A stretch of DNA of 6,127 nt from JBMCLJ01 sp048615375 (lineage in GTDB: Bacteria; Patescibacteriota; Dojkabacteria; JAOAGR01): assembly GCA_048615375.1 (NCBI GenBank), contig JBMCLJ010000084.1:1-6127 (forward strand), in the 5' to 3' direction. Made by a program: the position numbers and the translations under genes. Shown piece by piece: positions 5,363 to 6,127 of this stretch. The number at the start of each line of letters is the position of its first letter. Positions within the stretch are counted from its first letter, which is position 1. The notes beneath the pieces are model-generated. The model saw only the letters and a program-made list of their open reading frames with translations. It was not told where the DNA came from and ran no database searches.

Positions 5363-6127
5363 TTGGAATCGAACAAAAAGAATCCCAAATCTAAAACTGT
5401 TTTATTGTTTCCTTATACACATCAGTTAGGTACTACCCATTCTCTAGTTGCAGTAGCTGATGTGCTAAAACAACGAGGTTATGACGTATTATTTGCTTGT
5501 GCGAAAGGTAGGTATAATGACTATATCAAATCTGCAGGACATGAAATAGTCCCAATTATGGATGTTGACAGTGATCTATACAAAACACATCTGAATCGGT
5601 CAAGTCTTGGCTTTCACACCCTCGAATCAATTGAATGTTTTGTTGAAGCAGAGACAAAATTAATTGAAAAATATAAACCTGTATTTGTGCTTGATATGAT
5701 ACGGTTGACCCTCAAATTATCAGCACATCTAACTAACACTCCTCGTGCTACTTTAATCTACACTATCCTCACAGATTATTACAATGGCGAACGCTCTATA
5801 CCAGAAAGCCATTGGCTCCATGCTTTTATCCGGAACCCGGTTTCTAGTGGACTTGCACAAAAACTAACTCCTTATGCGGTTGAATATTTTTTCCAAAAAT
5901 GGACTAAACCATATAACAAATTCCTGAAAGATAAAAGTACGCTTAGAATTAAATCTATGCGTCAACTATATGAAGGAGATCTTACTTTTCTCATCGATTC
6001 GAGTAAGTTTGCTCCACATACACCTTTACCACCTAATGTAACCGTAACAGGTCCCGTATTGCACACAAACGATCAATACCCACAGGAGTGGTTACAAACA
6101 TTAGATCCTAGTAAAAAGATAATCTTT
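5363..6127 (+). CDS. GT1/MGT-type glycosyltransferase (GT-B fold), N-terminal part
   Basis: TTG at 5363 opens 255 codons to the right edge; the C-terminal half, with the sugar-nucleotide site, is not in the window. Residues 12-45 match the first Rossmann unit of GT1 enzymes: a hydrophobic strand (TVLLFPY), the HQLGTTHSL loop in the place of the usual GHxxP, then a helix and RGYDVLFA. Further family features are a VFVLDM strand at about 108 (acceptor domain), VTVTGPVL before the interdomain linker, and a final KKIIF that in this family leads into the VSLGS-like strand of the donor domain. Such enzymes move a sugar from a nucleotide sugar to lipids, polyketides or other small acceptors; the acceptor here cannot be told. 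No signal peptide is present, so it is cytosolic or membrane-peripheral. An in-frame TAA at 5342 and the lack of any ATG before residue 60 support the TTG start. Its AT-rich look and separate promoter suggest it is not part of the riboswitch unit. Confidence 0.85.
   Translation, partial: MESNKKNPKSKTVLLFPYTHQLGTTHSLVAVADVLKQRGYDVLFACAKGRYNDYIKSAGHEIVPIMDVDSDLYKTHLNRSSLGFHTLESIECFVEAETKLIEKYKPVFVLDMIRLTLKLSAHLTNTPRATLIYTILTDYYNGERSIPESHWLHAFIRNPVSSGLAQKLTPYAVEYFFQKWTKPYNKFLKDKSTLRIKSMRQLYEGDLTFLIDSSKFAPHTPLPPNVTVTGPVLHTNDQYPQEWLQTLDPSKKIIF

Overview
The window looks like chromosomal DNA from a compact, moderately AT-rich bacterium using the standard genetic code: TAG ends the nuclease-like gene and TGA ends both central genes. 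Gene spacing is tight, two genes overlap by ATGA, and the flanking genes appear to start without Shine-Dalgarno sites, one possibly leaderless. Membrane-anchored small proteins, a surface-type nuclease fold and a GT1-like glycosyltransferase would fit a Gram-positive-like or candidate-phylum lineage such as Saccharibacteria/Patescibacteria. No rRNA or universal marker is present, so this placement is a weak inference.

Layout. Positions 1-478 (minus strand) hold the start of a single-pass membrane protein with a coiled-coil-like outer part; it runs off the left edge. Divergent from it, 498-1061 (plus strand) encodes a membrane-anchored staphylococcal-nuclease-fold protein whose catalytic residues are largely replaced. 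Positions 1062-1289 contain a good sigma70-type promoter followed by a clear cobalamin (B12) riboswitch with an unusual extra stem-loop, then a strong ribosome binding site. The riboswitch leads a two-gene unit. The first gene (1290-3617) encodes a 775-residue protein I do not recognise, with an HExxH motif in a plausible zinc-peptidase setting and a long disordered tail. The second (3614-5296) encodes a stripped-down ClpB/ClpC-type double AAA+ ATPase lacking the N domain, middle domain and any recognisable ClpP-docking loop. Positions 5297-5362 are a short promoter-containing gap. From 5363 to the right edge lies the start of a GT1/MGT-type glycosyltransferase.

How they may work together. 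The two central genes are translationally coupled and share one riboswitch-bearing leader, so their products very probably act together. The most interesting reading is a cobalamin-responsive unfoldase paired not with ClpP but with its own partner protein. That partner could be a metallopeptidase (HExxH), or a substrate adaptor or client. The HExxH reading is inference from a short motif. The riboswitch, the ATPase family, the nuclease fold and the glycosyltransferase family are much firmer.
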